Of a stretch of 64,000 nucleotides of DNA, positions 1 through 12,400 are shown in pieces (the first letter of the stretch is position 1; every line of letters starts with the position of its first letter). This DNA is from Desmodesmus armatus. Its lineage: Eukaryota; Chlorophyta; Chlorophyceae; Sphaeropleales; Scenedesmaceae. Location of the stretch: assembly GCA_007449985.2 (NCBI GenBank), contig VIIQ02000595.1, forward strand, positions 248,001 through 312,000, given 5' to 3'. The notes under the pieces were generated by a model. That model was not told where the DNA came from. It made no database searches and saw only the letters and a list, made by a program, of their open reading frames with translations. Position numbers and translations under genes: made by a program.

Positions 1-2535
1 TGGGGTGTGTGTGCAGTTGAGCAGCCAAAAGGCGTGTCTGGGCCATGCCCAGAGGGTACTACACGCAGGTTAATTGGTGCAAGTTTCGACAGCAGTGGCT
101 GTAGTCGGGCCTTTGTTGTGATGGGGCGGGTTTGGTAGGGCGGGTGTGCTGGGGCAGGCAGCTGGTGATGCCGAGCCTGAGGCTGTTTCTCTGGTGGCGG
201 CCTTGCAATTGTTATGCAGCTTATCTATGCATGTCTGCGCAGTATGGTTGGATGTTGGTCCAAGTGCGGCAGTTGTTGCCAGGGGCTGTTAATACTGCCT
301 GCATAGTAGGCAGTGCCAGGGGCTGTTTCCCCCTATGAAGCAGCATGCACGGCAGTGCGTGGTGGGGTGCTTGCGTTTGGGTGGCGGGGTGGGTGCTTTG
401 TTTCTTGTGCAGGATGGGGCTAGGGGTGCTGGATGGTAGGCGCATTGTGCTGGGTGTGATGTTTATAGCCCTTAACAGGGAGCAGCAGCTGCAGGTTGTG
501 TGTGGGGCGCTGGTGTGGGTTTTGACTTTGTGGCATGTCAGTGAGCAGCTGTGCTGTCAGCTGTCTGCCACACCTAACAATGGCCAACGCGGCTTGAGCA
601 GAAAGTCATCAGCAGCAAGTGTGGCAGCAGGGAGTAGCAGGGCAGCAAGGACCCAGCAGCGGTGCTGCTCTCAGAAAGCACGTGCAAGCAAGTACCTTGT
701 GCTGTTGTGGCACATCCCAGTGCCAAGTTTGCTGCAGGCTTTCCTGCTGTTCGGCTCTCCATCGCCCGCCCATCAATCCTAGTTGTTGGTTGACAGTTGT
801 GCATAGGCTTGCTTGCTTTGTTGCTTTGCTGCCGGCTTGCTGCTGCTGGCTTATGCTGCCGCGTAGCGACACTTTACATGATTGTTCAAATGACGTGCAT
901 AGCCTGTCCAAATTTACCACAAGGGGTGTCGCAGGTGTCAACTGTTGAAGGTGGAGTGTTGCCTGTAAGGATGCATTGTGCTGCTTCTTGCAGCAGCGAG
1001 CAGGAGTTGTTGGTGAGGATGGTCGTGGTTTTATGCAACACACCAAATGAATGTTGGCAGGGTGTTCCTGACTGCTCTGTCAGCAAGCAATGATGCCTAG
1101 CTGCAGATGAGCTGAAAAGACAGACAAGCACAGTGCATTCCTACACATGACTAAGTGAGGAGACAGCTTTGAAACCCGCACCGAATTTGACAGGCTCCTG
1201 GAGCAACTGACACCTATGCAATCTAATGTCGTGGCTGCTGCCTGCCTGCTGGCCACATGGAATACCACACGTGACACGCTTCAGCCTCTGCGATCTTACT
1301 ACAACAAGACACGTGACACAAGTGCCATACCCCCCCCCCCCACATGGGCTGTCAACACATTCTTGCCATACATCCCTACGTGCAGGCAGCACACATCATT
1401 GCAATGGCATTGCCCTACAGCTCACAGTGCAGACATGCCATACAGCCCCAAAGGTGATGCGACCCCTACTGCCAATGCAGTGTTCCATTGTCCCAGCCCT
1501 TTGGGCCGGTGCACTCCTCAGATTGATCTGACGTGTCTCAATGCCCTTGGACATGTTGATGGTATGTACAGTCACCTGATATACCAAGGATACCTAGGAT
1601 CACCTGCCCAAGGGATCACTCTTATGCTTTCAACGTTAACGTCAACATATAGGTTGGCAGTATCACCCTGTTCCAGCTCTTGATTGCTCTCCCTCCCCAG
1701 ACAACGCTATCTTTGAAAACCCACTGCCATCACACAAGTGGCAGGACTGCTCCCAAAAGCGCGCCTCGTCGGGGCTTTGAATTTGCTGGAAAGGTTGGTT
1801 TATATCCATACTACAGCTACACGATCTCACGTAGCTGCTCTCTGCGTGTGCTGGACGCAAGGCACATCGAGACAGCCAGACTGTGAGAGTCAGATCCCAG
1901 AAGGGACCTTCAAGGGGGGTGCCCATGGATACCTAGGATACCAAGGGTCAGCGCTGATAGGGTTTAACTGTTGTTTCCGCGTTGGGAACCTCCTTCATAT
2001 GTCATGACAACTACATGTTAAGCGTTTGTGTATACGATACCATTTAGTCAAGTCTGGCGCTCAATTACTCCGTTTGTTCCCAAGCAGTCAGCGTACGCTT
2101 GCAGGTGAGAGCTAATGTATAACTGTCCCCTTCATTTAAGCCATTTATAGAACATAGCTAATCTGCGGCTAAGCGTTCACCAAGGCCAATCTGCGGGTGG
2201 GCGTTGACCGCCACCTTCGAAGGGCCTGCGTGGACGCCCTCGTACATTCCCAATTGCAGCCAGTGCCAGTGAAAACTGTTTTTCACTACACCGATGTAGT
2301 CGCAGGATATCCTGCAGCACTGTCGCAGGTTGTTGCTGCCCGTCGAACACCGCTCTGCACCTGCAAGCGACAGAGATGCCTGCACTTATAACGCTTGTAC
2401 CGAAATTTTATTGAGCCTTTTTTTGGCCGTGGCTGTTGCGCATGCATGAATCCTTTGCCCCCGCGCAGCTCATGCATGCTTGGCAGATGCACTTGCTGTT
2501 GCCTTCCAATGGGCTGCAGTTGTGGTGGCCTGCAG
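1..2535. other. no assignable gene; upstream flank of the ketoacyl-CoA synthase
   Basis: I find no reading frame here with recognisable protein similarity on either strand; open frames are short and have no consistent splice context. The first kilobase is G/T-rich with runs of gtgtg and ctgctg. A short element with core gatacctaggat occurs at about 1586-1600 and again, rearranged, at 1925-1946. The missing N-terminal exon(s) of the synthase, which should carry membrane segments, probably lie between about 1900 and 2535. A candidate donor follows ttgcag at 2105, but I cannot place a start codon with confidence. Confidence 0.5.
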
Positions 2536-5500
2536 GTCGGTGCAGGATGCTGCCAGTGTACCTTGAGGATTTTGTGGTGTGCAAGCCACCAGAGGACTGG
2601 CGTGTGAACAGTGAAGAATCCTTAAAGGGTGCCAAGGTGATGTGGCTCTACGTCCTAGGAAGCGGCTGCAGTTTGGCAGCTCCTGCTTGTGGGGAGCTCG
2701 TGCATATGTGCACTTCACACACTTGGGCTCACTTCTCAATAGCCCCATCGCAGCTTGCACGCTTTCGAAAGTGCATCGCCATGTATGTGCAGAGTATGTG
2801 TGTAGTCACTGAGCGGCTGTCAGGTCAAAGCATGAAGCATCTGCAAACACCTCCGGCGATGACTGTAGGGCCTTCAAGAGAAGTTGCGCATGTACAGTCA
2901 CGGCACCAAGAGCATTGTTGACTACTGCTATCACATAGTAGCATTGCGCTTACCGTAGCCTGATGTTTGTGGGATTTTGTGCTGCGTTGCAGATCAACGG
3001 GTGGAGTAATGAGGCGGTGGCTTTTGCCAGGAAGGTGCACAGCCTCGTAGGCATGAGTCACGACGGCACCTTTGTGCCACCCTGCATCAACACTGCGCGC
3101 ACCAAGATCACGGCTGAACACACCAGCGCACACAGAGGGAAGGAGGAGGCTATGGTGACCCTAGTGGGGACTGCCAAGCAGCTGCTGACACAAACAGGGT
3201 GAGCATGGGCTTGCCACGGCCGGGAATCATCTGTGCAGAGCGCCCTGTTGTCCATGCTGAGCTGCAGTATTGATCACAGCCTACTCGTGACAGCTGACCA
3301 CTTGAAGTAGCAAAGCAATCAACAGTCGCAGAAATCTGAGCTTGTAGCAGATGTCTGCATTTGCAGCATGATCTTCGCAATGAGTGCTGCGCTGCACTCC
3401 ACTGCTGCACAATTGTTGTGATGTGCAGCTCCTCAGCATGCAAACTTTGTCAAATTCGTCGGATGAAAGCTTTCTCCTGACTGGGCGTTGGTGCGTCATG
3501 CTGCTGTGCAGGGTGTCTGCGTCTGACATCGACATCGTGATCACCGCCTGCAGCATCTACTGCCCCACCCCCAGCCTGTCGTCCCTGCTGGTTAGCCAGC
3601 TAGGCCTGCGTGAGGACATCATGAGCTACAGCCTAGGCGGCATGGGCTGTAGCAGTGGTGTCATTGCCATCCTCCTGGCAAGGGAGCTCCTGCAGGTGGG
3701 CTGGATACTTGCATACACCCTAAACCCCTCAACCCGTAAAACCCTAACACCAAACGCTAACCTGACCCTAACCCCCTAAACCCTAGCCAAACACTGACTG
3801 TGACTGGCCGGCATGCAACATTTGCCTAGGTAGTCTGTTGGTGGTTCAAGTATTGGTTTCCACTTTGCCCAAGGGAGGGACTTGGGGCCCTTGAGCCTCA
3901 AGAGCCGCTCCCGTCAACTGTGAAGTTCCGTTGAAAGCACGAGACTGCTTCAGCATCAGGCAGCCTGCAGTGCATTGGACAACAGAGAGTATGCATGACA
4001 GGATGGAGCGATACGTGCAGCTACTAGGTGCGCGATTCTTGTTCCTGCATGCACACAGTCGACTCAAGACCTGAGGCGGTCACTGATAGTGACTAATCAT
4101 GATGAGGCGGTTTCTTGCCGCTGTTATGACTGCAGGCTTACCCGAACAAGCGTGTGCTGCTGGTAGCGGCTGAGATCGCAACAGCAGGCTATTACAGAGG
4201 CAAGGAGGTGAAGGGACTGCTAGCTAACGTCATTTTCAGGTCGGGTGGAGCTGCAGCACTGATCAGCAACAGGCCAGATGCAGCAAGGGGCGCAAACTAC
4301 CGTCTTGTCACCTGCACCCGCGCCCATGGCGCAGCAAGCAACCCTGACGCTTACAAGTGAGTGGCACTTGTGACATCGTCAGGCGGCATGCGTCTTTGCG
4401 GTGCCACAGCACAGGCTGCTGCTGCACCAGTCTGCAGGCGATGAGATGATGGTATGGTTGATTACAGCATGACGAGGTCACTAACTGAGGCTCACCTGCT
4501 GCGTAGCTGCTGTTGGCAGCTGTCAGCACTTCCGCAGAATTGCTCAGGCTGCGGCAGTGTGCATGCAGCCAATGACACAGGCAACAAGGTCTCCCGTGTT
4601 TGCAACTCTTTCACAGTGTACCCCGGCCCCCGTGTGTGCAATGTTCAACCGTCAGCTGACATCAACCCAGGTCTCAGCAACTTCCAGCACCGCTGGCGGC
4701 GGATGTGTTCTCTACTGAAGGGCGCAAATCCTGACTAGATCAACTCTGGGTTGATCACCATCGTGATGGTGAATCTTTCTGCACGTGCAGGTAAAAACCC
4801 TGGTAAAACCCAAAGAATTACTCTGCTGCACCTGCTGCTGCAGGGCCGTGGAGCACTCGCCCGATGCCGAGGGCATCATGGGGCTGTTCCTCAGCAAGGA
4901 GCTGCCCAAGCAGGCGGGATGTGTCCTGGAGAAGTGTGTGCGCAAGATAGCCCCAGAGATCATGACATGGTCACAGTATGCAGGTGAGTACCACTGCCAT
5001 AGCCCTCAAAGGCTGTTGAGGTTGCGGCGGTCAACCTACGGCCGCTCTGAACATGGCACGTGTGTACGCATTGCGCATGTATTGCATGATTGGGCACTGC
5101 AACATAAGGCAGCCACATTGCAGCGGATGCCACTAGTGTCCCATACATCTGCCTGCCATAGCACCGGCACTGCTGGCATGCTGCTATGATTACTAAGCAG
5201 TCATTGTCAGTCATTAAATGCCGCTGATGTGGCACCCGTAGCATCATCATGATGTCCCGGCCCAATGGTTGATTGGTGTGCGGGTCTGAACAGATTGACT
5301 GAGATTGCATACAGGCGTGCCCTGAGCTGATCAGTCATTGTGTGTTTCTCTGCAAGCACAACCCTGTTGGTACCGTGCCAGAGCAGAGAGTCTTGACAGA
5401 TGGCATGTGTTCTCCTCCCGCGGCAACTGTTTTCCATTGCAGAGTTTGCCCAGCAGGCAATGCAGCACCTCTGGAAGACTGGGTCGCTCACCATGGCCCT

Positions 5501-7077
5501 CAACGCCACAAGCCGCAGCTACATCCCTGACTTCACGCGCTGCATCGACCACTTTGCACTGCACGCAGGCAAGCAAGCAACAGCAGGGACTGCTGATCAT
5601 CATGCGGCATGTTGCATCATACACTTTATGCTGGAGCTTGCCGCAGCCCAGGGCACTTCCTGCTTGGCTACCACAGCGCTGCGCTAGCGTTTGACTTTTC
5701 GCATACCTACATCATGTAGTCAGTCTGATGTCAGGTCTCATGCTGACCGCAGAAACCCACAAAATCACTGCGCCAAATGCCAGCAAAAGTAAACCATGGA
5801 TTTTTCACATCATGCTTGTGTCATCTCACCTGCCAGCCTCGCAGTGGCAGTGCCTTGACGTGTGCTATGCTGTGCTGTGCTGTGCTGTGCTGCAGGCGGC
5901 TACATGGTAGTGAAGGCCATCAAGGACAGCATGAAGCTCACACCGCAGGCCGTGATGGCCACACTGGCCAGCCTGAGGGACTACGGCAACACCAGCGTGT
6001 CATGCTCATGGTACGCATGGGCCTACTGCGAGGCAGTGCAGGACATACGGCGCGGCCAGGTGAGGGGGGCAGCAGGTGGGGGTGGTGAGAGGGGGGCAGA
6101 GGTGTCACACCTAGAGGGGCGGGGGGCGGGGGGCGGGGGGGGGGCGGGGGGGGCGGGGGGCGGGGGGGGGGGCGGGGGGCGGGGGGCGGGGGGCGGGGGG
6201 CGGGGGGCGGGGGGGGGGGGGGCGGGGGGCGGGGGGCGGGGGGGGGGGGGCGGGGGGCGGGGGGCGGGGGCGGGGGGGGGGGCGGGGGGGCGGGGGCGGG
6301 GGGCGCCGGGCGGGGGGGCCGGGCGGGGGGCGCCGGGCGGGGGGCGCCGGGCGGGGGGCGCCGGGGGCGGGCGCCGGGGGCGGGCGCCGGGGGCGGGGGC
6401 CGGGGGCGGGGGCGGGGGGCGGGGGGGGGGGGGCGGGGGCGGGGGGCGCCGGGGGCGGCGCCGGGGGCGGGGGCCGGGGGCGGGGGCCGGGGCGGGGGCC
6501 GGGGCGGGGGCCGGGGGCGGGGGCGGGGGCGGGGGCGGGGGCGGGGGCGGGGGCGGGGGCGGGGCGGGGGCGGGGCGGGGGCGGGGGCGGGGGCGGGGGG
6601 CGGGGGCGGGGACCGGGGACCGGGGACCGGGACCGGGGGCGCGTGGTGCGGGGGCGGCGGCGGCGAGGCGGCGGGGCTGCGGGTGGGTGTCACACCTGGA
6701 GCACTCGTCATGCGCCCTGCCTCCCTCATCCCATGGGGCTGGGGGTCCCTCGTGAACTCAAATCAACTTGGACGTTGATCGTTTACTCGCCTGTTTGTTG
6801 CCGCGTGTGTATCAACACTGCAGCGTTTGCTGCAGATGGGTGTTGGCAGTGTGTCAAGGGTGCCCTAGTGGTGTGGCAGGCTCTGCGGGACATCCCCCCC
6901 AACAGGCACGAGGCCTGGGCCCACCTGAACGGAGTGCCCTACCAGGATGCAGACCTGCCTCGCTCCATCATGGAAGACAGCAAGGCTCAGGCGGAGTTTG
7001 ATGCAGCTGCTGCTAAGGCTGCCGCTGCAACAGATGCAGGAGGAAGGGCCTCTGTTCCATCTCCCCCCACACCATAG
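2536..7077 (+). CDS. KCS: 3-ketoacyl-CoA synthase (FAE1/KCS type), 5' end unresolved
   Basis: This is a fatty-acid elongase condensing enzyme, normally ER-bound, which joins malonyl-CoA to a long acyl-CoA in very-long-chain fatty acid synthesis. Exons: about 2546-2636 (or from 2536), 2993-3198, 3512-3695, 4136-4356, 4844-4983, 5443-5568, 5896-6059 and 6836-7077; phases fit across the first seven. Visible family blocks are VYLEDFVVCKPPEDW, the active-site cysteine in LGGMGCSSG (exon 3), the histidine in FALHAGG (exon 6-7 junction) and the asparagine in YGNTSVS (exon 7). About 458 residues are covered; family members have about 500, so the N-terminal membrane part is missing from this model. 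The sixth intron uses a GC donor (gcag|gcaagc). The last intron holds a 0.5-kb G/C tract. Between CAG at 6059 and the last exon the FGSGxK block reads correctly only if one base is added near 6851, so the last junction is uncertain. Confidence 0.9.
3717..3787. repeat. degenerate telomere-like repeats in an intron
   Basis: The third intron of the synthase contains repeated and partly degenerate CCCTAA / CCCTAAA units (accctaaacccc, aaaccctaac, gaccctaacc, taaaccctag). They resemble plant-type telomere DNA (TTTAGGG on the other strand). The array is short and imperfect and sits inside a gene, so it is an interstitial remnant rather than a chromosome end. Confidence 0.7.
6116..6650. repeat. G/C-only tract of GGGGGC-type repeats
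   Basis: Over about 530 bases the + strand is almost only G with spaced C, in units such as ggggcg, gggggcg and gggggccg. It lies in the last intron of the ketoacyl-CoA synthase. The G-runs would be in the intron RNA and could form stacked G-quadruplexes. Its length is suspect because such tracts assemble badly. Both strands look open here only because the sequence is of low complexity. Confidence 0.9.
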
Positions 7078-9059
7078 GGGTCTCCAACACCCAAGCACAG
7101 GGCAAGCCTTTGAAACAGCAGGCGGCAAATTGCACGCAACGGATGCGAGGCCGATGGGAGGAATCCTGTGGCGATATGTTACAAAGGGGGTGTAGAACCT
7201 GTTTTATTGTTTTATCGGAATTTGTTTTTCGTTCTTTGGAGTGTCAGCAGACCTGCTGCGGTAATCAGGACTGAGGTAGCGCTTGCAGGTGTGTCGCTTT
7301 ATAGGGTTGTTTGTGGTGCGGCATGGCGTGCTGTGCTGTGGTTTGGTGCGGCTGATAACCAAGTGGCTCAACCACCTGGGCAGGGCGGGGGCTTGATGAG
7401 GGACAATTGTCTCAATCTCTCTCTTCAAGAGGCTCTTGCGGCAAGGAGTACTCACTACTGCTAGAGGATGATGAGGAAGCCCCGTGTATGCATATGGGCA
7501 TATGGGCAGTGTCAATGTACTGCCAGTCACGGCAATCCTAGCAGGAGTCATGTGCATGACAACAACATGCTGGAGCAGACTTTGTGGAGCATACACCGTT
7601 TGATGGCAAGCCTTTGATTGGTATGGCGCCGGGATGGGTGCCAGCAACTTGCCGACCATGTACCAGGGACCAACTGTTGGGTTGGCAGCCCTTTCCTGTG
7701 TCCAACAAACGAGTCTTTCATGGCAACACGATCAGCAGCACCTGTTGATGTTATGTTGATCCCTCTTTTTCTCTCTCTCATTTCATCAATTTGTGGATGG
7801 GCAGGCTGTGGGCGCCGCAAGTTGCTGCCATGGCACATTTCATCTGCACTCAGTGCCTCGCTTGCCTGTGGGCCAGACGGTGTTTTGATTCGGTGTTTGA
7901 ATTTACAAAGGCAACTGCCCACACTGTGCCACATCTGGTGCAGGTTCTTTGTTTTTGTTTGGGTTCAGTTTTCAAATTTTGCAGGGGGGGGGGGAGATTT
8001 ACCAGCTCTTGCCAGCTTGCCGCCCATTAGAAGATTATGCTTTCTAGTCTGCCCTGCAGCAGGCAAGTTGAGATGTTTATTTTTTTTTGGGGGGGGAGGC
8101 CCATGCATGTCCCTGGCCAGGGTATCTCCTGCTTCATGATTTTGGTTGCGGCCTGGTGTTAGATGACAAGGTTGATTTCAAAGTTGTAACATATGGACGC
8201 TGACTGCACCTGCTGCTTGGACGTGCACCTGCTGTCGATTGCGTCCAAACTAAAGATACAATGATACTTGATGTATACAACATAATATTGTTACATTGCG
8301 CCAAGTATGGTTGGTGCAGAAAGAACTTGAAGCCGTGAAGGTACTATGAGCGCAGCACAAACCCAACAAAAACTGTTTCAAGTGCTCCTAACACGCACTG
8401 CATGATGTCAACCGCACCCCTCAAAAAACACCAAAGATCTTGGCAGCCTGGCAGCAGGTGTATGAGTCAAACCGCATCGCATGGCGAGCCAACAGCCCGC
8501 TGCAAAGATGATGCACAAGACATTCACACGAGCCACTGCTGAGGATCAACACAGCAGCATGCAACACAAACATACGTGCCTGTCACCCACTAGGAGTTGA
8601 CAGTGAGTCACAGTGAATTCCGGCACCAATGGAAGCAACCCGGCCAGCATGAGAGAAGGCTAGACATCTACAATATCCAAGGCAGCATAACCACATGCAA
8701 GAATCCCCCAATACCTTGTCAATAGAATGCAACAACATTACAGTTACAAAACCGCAGCTGATGATGCAGCCGCATGACAAGTACAAGTCAGATTTTGGAC
8801 AACCATAATGAAGCATCCACAAACAGCAAGCCCTCAATGACAATGCACCAGATGGGGCATGGGGAACCATCAACTCCTCTACAGCACAGCCAACTATCAT
8901 GACCAATCTACTGATACCGCAGTTGTGGTTGCTACATTGCAACGATGCAACCACATCGTGTGAACACCACGTGCATGTGCTCACACACAGAGGCGCCTCA
9001 ACAAAGCCCTTCACGCCCATGCTAGACCCAGCATATCCCTCCTTCCCTTTCCAGCCCAC
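7078..9059. other. 3' flanks of the convergent synthase and HSP101 genes
   Basis: No gene is recognisable. The first part is T/G-rich and follows the stop codon of the synthase; a TGTAA motif, the usual green-algal polyadenylation signal, occurs at 8187-8191. On the minus strand TGTAA motifs near 8743-8755 could serve HSP101. A five-base motif is expected about once per kilobase by chance, so these are only candidates. Short homopolymer runs (g at 7985-7993, t/g at 8080-8097) are present. Confidence 0.45.
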
Positions 9060-9490
9060 AGCCCTTCACGCCTCCATCAACTTATGATCCTCATCAAAAG
9101 CATTCACCACCATCCAAGGCTGCAAGACTTCTTGAACGGCGTGCATTGTATCATGCTAAGCCCCACCATACCCCACTTGCCCTTCACGCCCACAGCCCTT
9201 CACGTCTCCATCAGATCATCACTGCCATCATTCACCACCATCCAAACGCTGCAGGACGCCTCAAAGCGGCATGCATCTCAGCATGCTCCAACCCCTTCAT
9301 GTCCCGCCTTGCCCTTCCCGCCCACAACCCTTCACACCTCCATCAAATCATCCACAGCCTCCACCACCCTCCACCGCTGCAGGACGCCTCAGAGCGGCAT
9401 GCATGCTAAGCCCCACCATGTCCTGCCTTGCCCTTCCCACCCACAGCCCTTCGTCAAGATGAAGTTCACGCCTCCATCAGGTCATCGTCA
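9060..9490. repeat. about 130-bp tandem copies of the 3' end of HSP101
   Basis: The block containing the last codons and stop of HSP101 (cacgcctccatcaggtcatc at about 9467-9486) is repeated three more times downstream of the gene, near 9068, 9203 and 9331. Each copy carries a diverged version of the same block plus cttgcccttc-c-cccacagcccttca and gctgcaggacgcctca-agcggcatgcat segments. The period is about 128-135 bp. Only the copy at 9466 ends the open HSP101 frame. Confidence 0.8.
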
Positions 9491-12400
9491 TCTTCATCGT
9501 CCAAAGCCTGGCTGCCCAACGGCTCCAACTGCCGCTTCAGCTGCCCCACAAAACCCCCGTTGGCCGCAACCCCCGCAGGCAGCGGCTTTGCCTCCACTTT
9601 GTAGGTCAGGGGCCCAGACATGGGGTCTGCATCAGCGGTGACGATGCTGCTGTCTGGCAGTTGCCCTCCGATGATCATGCGGGAGAGGTCTGTGATGATT
9701 GTGTGCTCTAGCCAGCGGCGCAGCGGGCGGGCACCGTAGGCGGGTTCGTAGGCCTGCAAGCAGCAGCAAGACAGCGCAGGAAGAGCACACACCGTCAGTC
9801 ATGGCAATCGCAATTGCTGCAGGGCGGATGAGAAGCGCCGCATCGGCTTTTCAAGCGCACACAGCATGGACTGCTGGCCCAGCGCAGAAAGAATGAAACA
9901 CACATATTTGCATGTTGCATGCAACGATGCGCAATCATACGACCTTACTTGGCATACGACCCAGTACCATCACTTTGCAACACATACAGTACATGGGGTA
10001 CAAGGCTTACCTGGCTGACTGCGTACTGCAGCGCGTTGTCTGTGGTCCTGAGTGTGATGTTCTTCGGCTTGAGTCTGTCATTGAGTTCGTCCGCCATCAG
10101 GCGAGCCACGCCCAGCAGCTGGTGTGCTGATAGCGGGTCGAACACCACAATGTCATCAAGGCGGTTGAGAAACTCTGGCCGGAAGAACTTCTTGACCTGC
10201 AGGTGGGCAGAGGAAAAGGGGTAAACGAATATTTCTTGAGTTTGTGCCTGTCAAACAAGCAGCAGAATGCATGATGTGACACAGAGCTGATGGGTGAAGG
10301 TCGTACAGCGAGCACACATGCCCAATGCTTAGTAGCTAGCTGGCGGACTGCGCCCACGTCACATTCTCACATGCAGCCACCAAAACTGTCAGGGAGTGCA
10401 AGCTACCTCCCCCGCACAACAAGCCTGGTATAGGGTTGGAGGCTGAGGGGTAATTGTACATAAACCCTAAATCCTGGCCGCATTCTGCCCACCTGTGCCA
10501 TGACGAGCTCCTTTGCAGCCTGCTGGCTGAGCTGTCCCACTGACAGCGCCTCAGCAGGGGATGTGGGGCGTGTTGCTGCTGCCTGCAGCAGATACTCACT
10601 GCCGAGGTTGCTGGTCATGATGATCACACAGTTGGCAAAGTTGACGGTGCGACCCTGCAGGCAGGATGACAGGATGAAAAACGCAGGCATGGCATGTCAG
10701 CCACATGCAACAGCTGAGGCAAGTAGCAGGTAGCTGCCGCACTAGTACACAAAAATCCAGCTACACACAAAGTCCTCCATGCAAGCCGTTTCTATAGACG
10801 ACTGTTCTGACCAGGCATGCTGTCCATCCGACAGGATCAACGGACTGGCATCACGTGACAAGATGACTCATCCAAGTGCCGTCTGCTTCGGCTCCGTACC
10901 TTTCCGTCAGTCAGGCGGCCGTCGTCCAACAGGCTCAGCAGTATGTTGAACACCTCGCCGTGCGCCTTCTCCACCTCGTCAAACAGCAGCACACTGTACG
11001 GCCGGCGACGAACGGCCTCGGTTAGCTGGCCGCCCTCCTCGTGTCCCACGTAACCTGGCGGCGCACCGATAAGCCTGCTGACGCTGTGCTTCTCCATGTA
11101 TTCACCCATGTCAATGCGCACCTGCAGCAGTACATGTGGTGTACACCAACAAGAGACTGTCAGACAATCTGCCCCATATCGGTTATAAAAGCATATCTAT
11201 GGCGCCAAGCCGCGCAGCCAAATAACTGAATCACGAGAAAGTATCACCTCCCGTCCACCAACACTCGAACCCACATTGATGCCGAGCTCCCAAAATAATG
11301 CCATCCTCCTTGTGACTCCACTTCACCTGACTACCTCTATGAAAACTTCACCAGGAAAAAACTTCCAAAATTCAATATTCAAAACTCACCATCATCTTCT
11401 CATCATCAAACAGCAGGTTGGCCAGGGCCTTTGCCAACTCCGTCTTGCCGACACCCGTAGGCCCCAAAAACAGGAAGCTGCTGCCCCGGTTGCGCGCAGC
11501 CAGGCCGGCCCTGCTGCGCAGCACTGCACTGGCCACCACCTCTACTGCTGCGTCCTGGCCCACCACCCTCTTGTGAAGCTCCTCACGCAGTGACATCAGC
11601 TTCTCACGGTCCGTCTGCTGCAGCTTGGACACGGGGATACCTGCATGGCGCAACGGCGACCAACGCACACGAAAGAGTTGTCGACAGCCTTCCCCACAGC
11701 CTTGTCCTGTGAGCTCCTGCCATTGATACATTGGTCCAGGCAAGCCTCAGCAACAAGTTACGTTTTAAAACAATGTGGCAGCGATGGCAGTACCCGGCGT
11801 GTGATGCCAGCGCACCAGCCAACAGTGAACATGTGTGATACAAAGGAGACCCCCACCCTTGCATTCCACCTGTCAGTAAACAAGCAACAGGCCGCATACC
11901 GACCCACCTGTCCATTTGGAGACCACGCCTGCGATCTCCTCAGGTCCCACCTCCTCCACCAGCATGGCCTCGTCTGCCTTTGGGCCACTGATGCGCATCT
12001 TCTTCAGGGTCTCATCAATTTCCAGCAGGCTGCCGTACTTGATGTCTGCAACACAGCACATGTCACCAACTCGTTAGACTTCTTGACAAGTGTATTTGAG
12101 TGATGCTATTACCAACATCACCCTGAGTGTCTCAGTGATCTCCAGCAGGCTGCCGTACTCGATGTCTGCGGGCAACACAAAAGGTCGCGGACGGCAGCAT
12201 ATAAATTATAAGGATGTGTTTGATGTTGGTTGAAACCAATATTTTTCAGTGTCTCATCGATCTCCAGCAGGCTGCTGTACTTGATGTCTGCGGGTCACAC
12301 AGCAGGGCGCCGATTGGACGCCGTCCAATGCCGGCGGCATCACGTCAAGGCCTCGTTAGACTGGGTCACATGTTTGTGTGAGTGATGCCATCACTAGCAC

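Noticed and set aside
1581..1946. gatacctaggat repeat pair as a mobile element
   Set aside because: Only about 12-16 bases are shared, with different flanks; likely chance or a very old remnant.
5862..6755. Open frames of 297 (+) and 263 (-) codons
   Set aside because: Poly-Gly/Arg/Ala and poly-Pro/Arg frames produced by the G/C tract in an intron; not protein-coding. Only the first 55 codons or so of the + frame belong to a real exon.
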